8,026 nucleotides of DNA from SAR324 cluster bacterium (lineage in GTDB: Bacteria; SAR324; JACQKK01). Of the stretch, positions 6,338 through 8,026 are shown piece after piece. The notes under the pieces were generated by a model. The model was not told the origin of the DNA. It saw only the letters and a program-made list of their open reading frames with translations, and ran no database searches. Within the stretch, counting starts at the first letter, position 1, and the number at the start of each line of letters is the position of its first letter. The stretch spans positions 1 through 8,026 of the forward strand of contig JAPUJL010000303.1 in assembly GCA_027296185.1 (NCBI GenBank). The letters run 5' to 3'. Both the position numbers and the translations under genes were made by a program.

Positions 6338-6419
6338 GGCGCCGGCTCCGGAATGTGGGGCGTAGGGCGCTGGAGCGGCCGGCCTCGACCCCTGGCGCGG
6401 GGGCAGCCCCGGCGGATTG

Positions 6420-6428
6420 TGCTACAGT
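6420..6428 (+). promoter_or_regulatory. Possible extended -10 promoter for the CPBP protease gene
   Basis: TGCTACAGT at 6420-6428 fits an extended -10 (TG, one base, TACAGT, 4/6 to consensus). No clear -35 lies upstream. It sits about 85 bp before the ATG at 6514, inside the 176-bp divergent gap (6338-6513). I found no convincing promoter for rsmD on the opposite strand. Confidence 0.3.
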
Positions 6429-6513
6429 CGGCTCCGCCCCCGGGCCGCCGCGCCGCATCAGTACGAGGACGCCGCACGGAGGCGCCGCGCACGGGCGAAG
6501 CACCGGAACTGGG

Positions 6514-7248
6514 ATGAACCGTTACCTCTTATTTTCCAAAAGCGCCTACTACGCCGTGGTCGGCGCGCTGCCGTTGCTGGCGGCCTACGAGCTCCTCATC
6601 CTCACCAGCAACGAAGGGCCGGTGGAGGTGCGCAATGCGGCCGATGTCCTCCTGCGCAATCTGCTGGGGGCGTTCGGGCTGACCCCCACCCAGGCGTACC
6701 TGGCGATGATCCTGGTGCTGATCGTCGCAATTCCCGTGATCAAGGACCGCCGCGTCTCCCTGGTACCGCGCTACTTCCTCTTCATGCTGGGCGAGGCCCT
6801 GCTCTATAGTCTGGTGCTGGGGTTCGTGATCAACCTGCTGCTGCGGCCGCTGCTCTTCGCGGTGCCGGGGGCCCTTGCCCAGGCCGCGGGCCCGATCGCG
6901 CTGGCCGTGCCGGTGCAGGGGGGGTTGGCCCAGATCGTCGGCCAGTCGATCGGCGCGGGATTGTTCGAGGAGTTCCTGTTTCGGGTGATCCTGCTGAACC
7001 TGCTGCTGATGGTAACCCGGCTCGTGTTGGCGGAGTGGCTGAGCGCGGTGGTGGCGATTCTCGCCGCGTCTTTCGTCTTTTCCCTGGCCCACTATATCGG
7101 GCCGCTGGGGGACGCCATCGACATCCACAGCTTCCTGTTCCGCTGGGTGGCCGGGCTGCTCTTCACCGTGCTCTACTACCTCCGCGGCTTCGGGGTCACC
7201 GCATACGCCCACGCCCTCTACGACATCCGGGTGCTGTTGTTCTTTTGA
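6514..7248 (+). CDS. CPBP-family intramembrane metalloprotease
   Basis: The 244-residue polytopic membrane protein has all three motifs of the CPBP (Abi, CAAX protease and bacteriocin-processing) family. Motif 1 is EEFLFR (152-157), with the Glu pair and Arg. Motif 2 is FSLAH (189-193). Motif 3 is HALYD (233-237). In the family these polar residues line an intramembrane glutamate/histidine active site, as in the Rce1 proteases.

About seven or eight hydrophobic segments are seen, starting with residues 10-28, 65-83 and 86-113. The motifs lie in the last third, as usual.

The ATG at 6514 begins MNRYLLFSK directly before the first membrane segment. The in-frame region upstream (from 6355) is low-complexity GC-rich sequence unlike protein. 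The ribosome binding site is weak. The substrate is unknown; the gene stands alone, convergent with pspA. Confidence 0.85.
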   Translation: MNRYLLFSKSAYYAVVGALPLLAAYELLILTSNEGPVEVRNAADVLLRNLLGAFGLTPTQAYLAMILVLIVAIPVIKDRRVSLVPRYFLFMLGEALLYSLVLGFVINLLLRPLLFAVPGALAQAAGPIALAVPVQGGLAQIVGQSIGAGLFEEFLFRVILLNLLLMVTRLVLAEWLSAVVAILAASFVFSLAHYIGPLGDAIDIHSFLFRWVAGLLFTVLYYLRGFGVTAYAHALYDIRVLLFF

Positions 7249-7249
7249 A

Positions 7250-7264
7250 CCACGCCCGCCGTGG
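7250..7264. terminator. Short hairpin after the CPBP gene, weak terminator candidate
   Basis: CCACG (7250-7254) and CGTGG (7260-7264) form a perfect 5-bp stem with a CCCGC loop, starting 2 bases after the stop codon. A CCGGCGCCGG palindrome follows at 7287-7296. Neither is followed by a T tract on either strand. This 66-bp convergent gap before the pspA stop contains nothing else notable. Confidence 0.25.
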
Positions 7265-7314
7265 CGATCCGGATACACGTTCCGCGCCGGCGCCGGTCGG
7301 GATAACGGCCCCGC

Positions 7315-8004
7315 TCAGCCTCCGCTCTTGTCTTCGATCCGCGCGCGCTGCTTCATTTCCAGCAGTTCCGCCTCGACGTCTTCGCCGGCCCCCAACTCCT
7401 TGAATTTCCGCTCCAGTTGGTCCCCCTGAAACTCCTCGCTGAGCTCCATGCGGGCGTCGGCCAGGTGGGACATTTCCTCGATCTTGTTTTCCATCCGCTG
7501 GATGGTGTCGATGGCGCCGGTATCCTGGATGCCCTCGATGGTTTTATAGATTTCCGATTGCGCCTCGGCGCGCCTCTGCTTGGAGATGAGCAAGTTCTTC
7601 TTGCGCCCGATTTCGGCGATCTTGTCCTCCAGGTCGTGCAACCCGCTCTTCAACTGCTCCACGTTGGCGGCGTGGGCCCCCAGCTCGTGCTGATACTGGG
7701 CGGTCATGCGCGAGTGTTCCTGCTTGCGCTGGAGCGCCTCCCGAGCCAGCTCGTCGTCGCCCTTCTCGACTGCCAGCATCGCCTTGTCGGCCCAATTCTT
7801 GGCCTTGCGCTGCTCGTCCAAGAGCGATTTTTCCAGGCGCTTCTCGTCGGCGGCGGATTGGGCGACGCGATTCTTGGCCTTCTTGAAGGCGTTTTGCATG
7901 TCGAGCAGGGTCTGCTCGAGCATCTTGGTCGGATCTTCCGCCCGGTTCAGCAGCGAGTTGAGGTTCGAGCGCACGACGTTGATGGTTCGCGACAGGATTC
8001 CCAT
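7315..8004 (-). CDS. pspA: PspA/IM30-family phage shock protein A
   Basis: PspA is a peripheral inner-membrane protein of the ESCRT-III superfamily that binds stressed membranes and helps keep the proton motive force.

Seen in the 229-residue product: the N-terminal amphipathic helix MGILSRTINVVRSNLNSLLN (1-20), the family signature AEDPTKMLEQTLLDM (22-36), and continuous heptad-rich helix from about 25 to 150 (for example RVAQSAADEKRLEKSLLDEQ). Another helical hairpin at about 165-220 ends in MKQRARIEDKSGG. The length is typical (E. coli 222). The protein is highly charged and has no cysteine or tryptophan-rich patch; Trp71 is the only Trp.

The ATG at 8004 has a strong GGAGG at 8013-8009, 4 nt upstream. 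No pspB, pspC or pspF is visible, and any upstream partner or promoter lies beyond the window. Confidence 0.93.
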   Translation of the reverse strand: MGILSRTINVVRSNLNSLLNRAEDPTKMLEQTLLDMQNAFKKAKNRVAQSAADEKRLEKSLLDEQRKAKNWADKAMLAVEKGDDELAREALQRKQEHSRMTAQYQHELGAHAANVEQLKSGLHDLEDKIAEIGRKKNLLISKQRRAEAQSEIYKTIEGIQDTGAIDTIQRMENKIEEMSHLADARMELSEEFQGDQLERKFKELGAGEDVEAELLEMKQRARIEDKSGG

Positions 8005-8008
8005 ATGT

Positions 8009-8013
8009 CCTCC
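8009..8013 (-). promoter_or_regulatory. Strong ribosome binding site of pspA
   Basis: GGAGG on the minus strand with a 4-nt spacer (ACAT) before the pspA ATG. It is the best Shine-Dalgarno match in the window; most other genes here have weak ones, so pspA is probably translated efficiently when transcribed. Confidence 0.7.
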
Positions 8014-8026
8014 ATGCGGCCGGGCA

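Noticed and set aside
6514..7248. Phage-defence (abortive infection) role for the CPBP protein
   Set aside because: The family name Abi is historical. There is no neighbouring toxin, bacteriocin, phage or defence gene to support this.
1..8026. CRISPR array, tRNA/rRNA gene, insertion sequence, phage or plasmid signature
   Set aside because: No regularly spaced repeats, cloverleaf-like or rRNA-like stretches, transposase motifs or terminal inverted repeats were found. Gene density and composition are even across the window.

Overview
The window is GC-rich (third codon positions mostly G or C) chromosomal DNA, densely packed with genes. It suggests a Gram-negative proteobacterium, perhaps a high-GC gammaproteobacterium. 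Supporting this are an exported protein with a BamE/SmpA-like C-terminal segment, RsmD, an ElyC/YdcF-type DUF218 protein, an RDD membrane protein and PspA. This assignment rests on gene content only and is tentative.

Left end (1-690): two minus-strand genes, a 103-residue membrane protein of unknown family followed by a truncated gene whose ATG overlaps the preceding stop (ATGA). They are transcribed away from a plus-strand gene. A 229-bp divergent intergenic region holds an AT-rich block and possible promoters for both directions.

ThyX-like gene (691-2298, plus): a 535-residue protein that reads as two ThyX (Thy1) domains in tandem. Each carries only part of the usual active-site signature. 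It meets the next operon tail to tail across a 22-bp gap.

Central minus-strand cluster (6337 down to 2321), five genes in transcription order: rsmD (16S rRNA m2G966 methyltransferase), an exported SH3/BamE-like protein coupled by an ATGA overlap, a cytoplasmic TPR protein, an RDD membrane protein with a Coa1-like C-terminal extension, and a YdcF/ElyC-type DUF218 membrane protein. Gaps are 48-52 bp after the first overlap, so one transcript is likely. Apart from rsmD and the soluble TPR protein, the products are envelope proteins.

Right end: a plus-strand CPBP-family intramembrane protease (6514-7248), divergent from rsmD, converges on a minus-strand pspA (7315-8004), whose start and strong ribosome binding site lie at the window edge.

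I see no RNA genes, CRISPR array, insertion sequence, phage gene or integration scar. The window looks like ordinary chromosomal housekeeping and envelope-maintenance DNA. The features that best deserve a second look are the tandem ThyX-like protein, the RDD/Coa1-like fusion, the SH3/BamE-like protein and the unknown coupled pair at the left edge.
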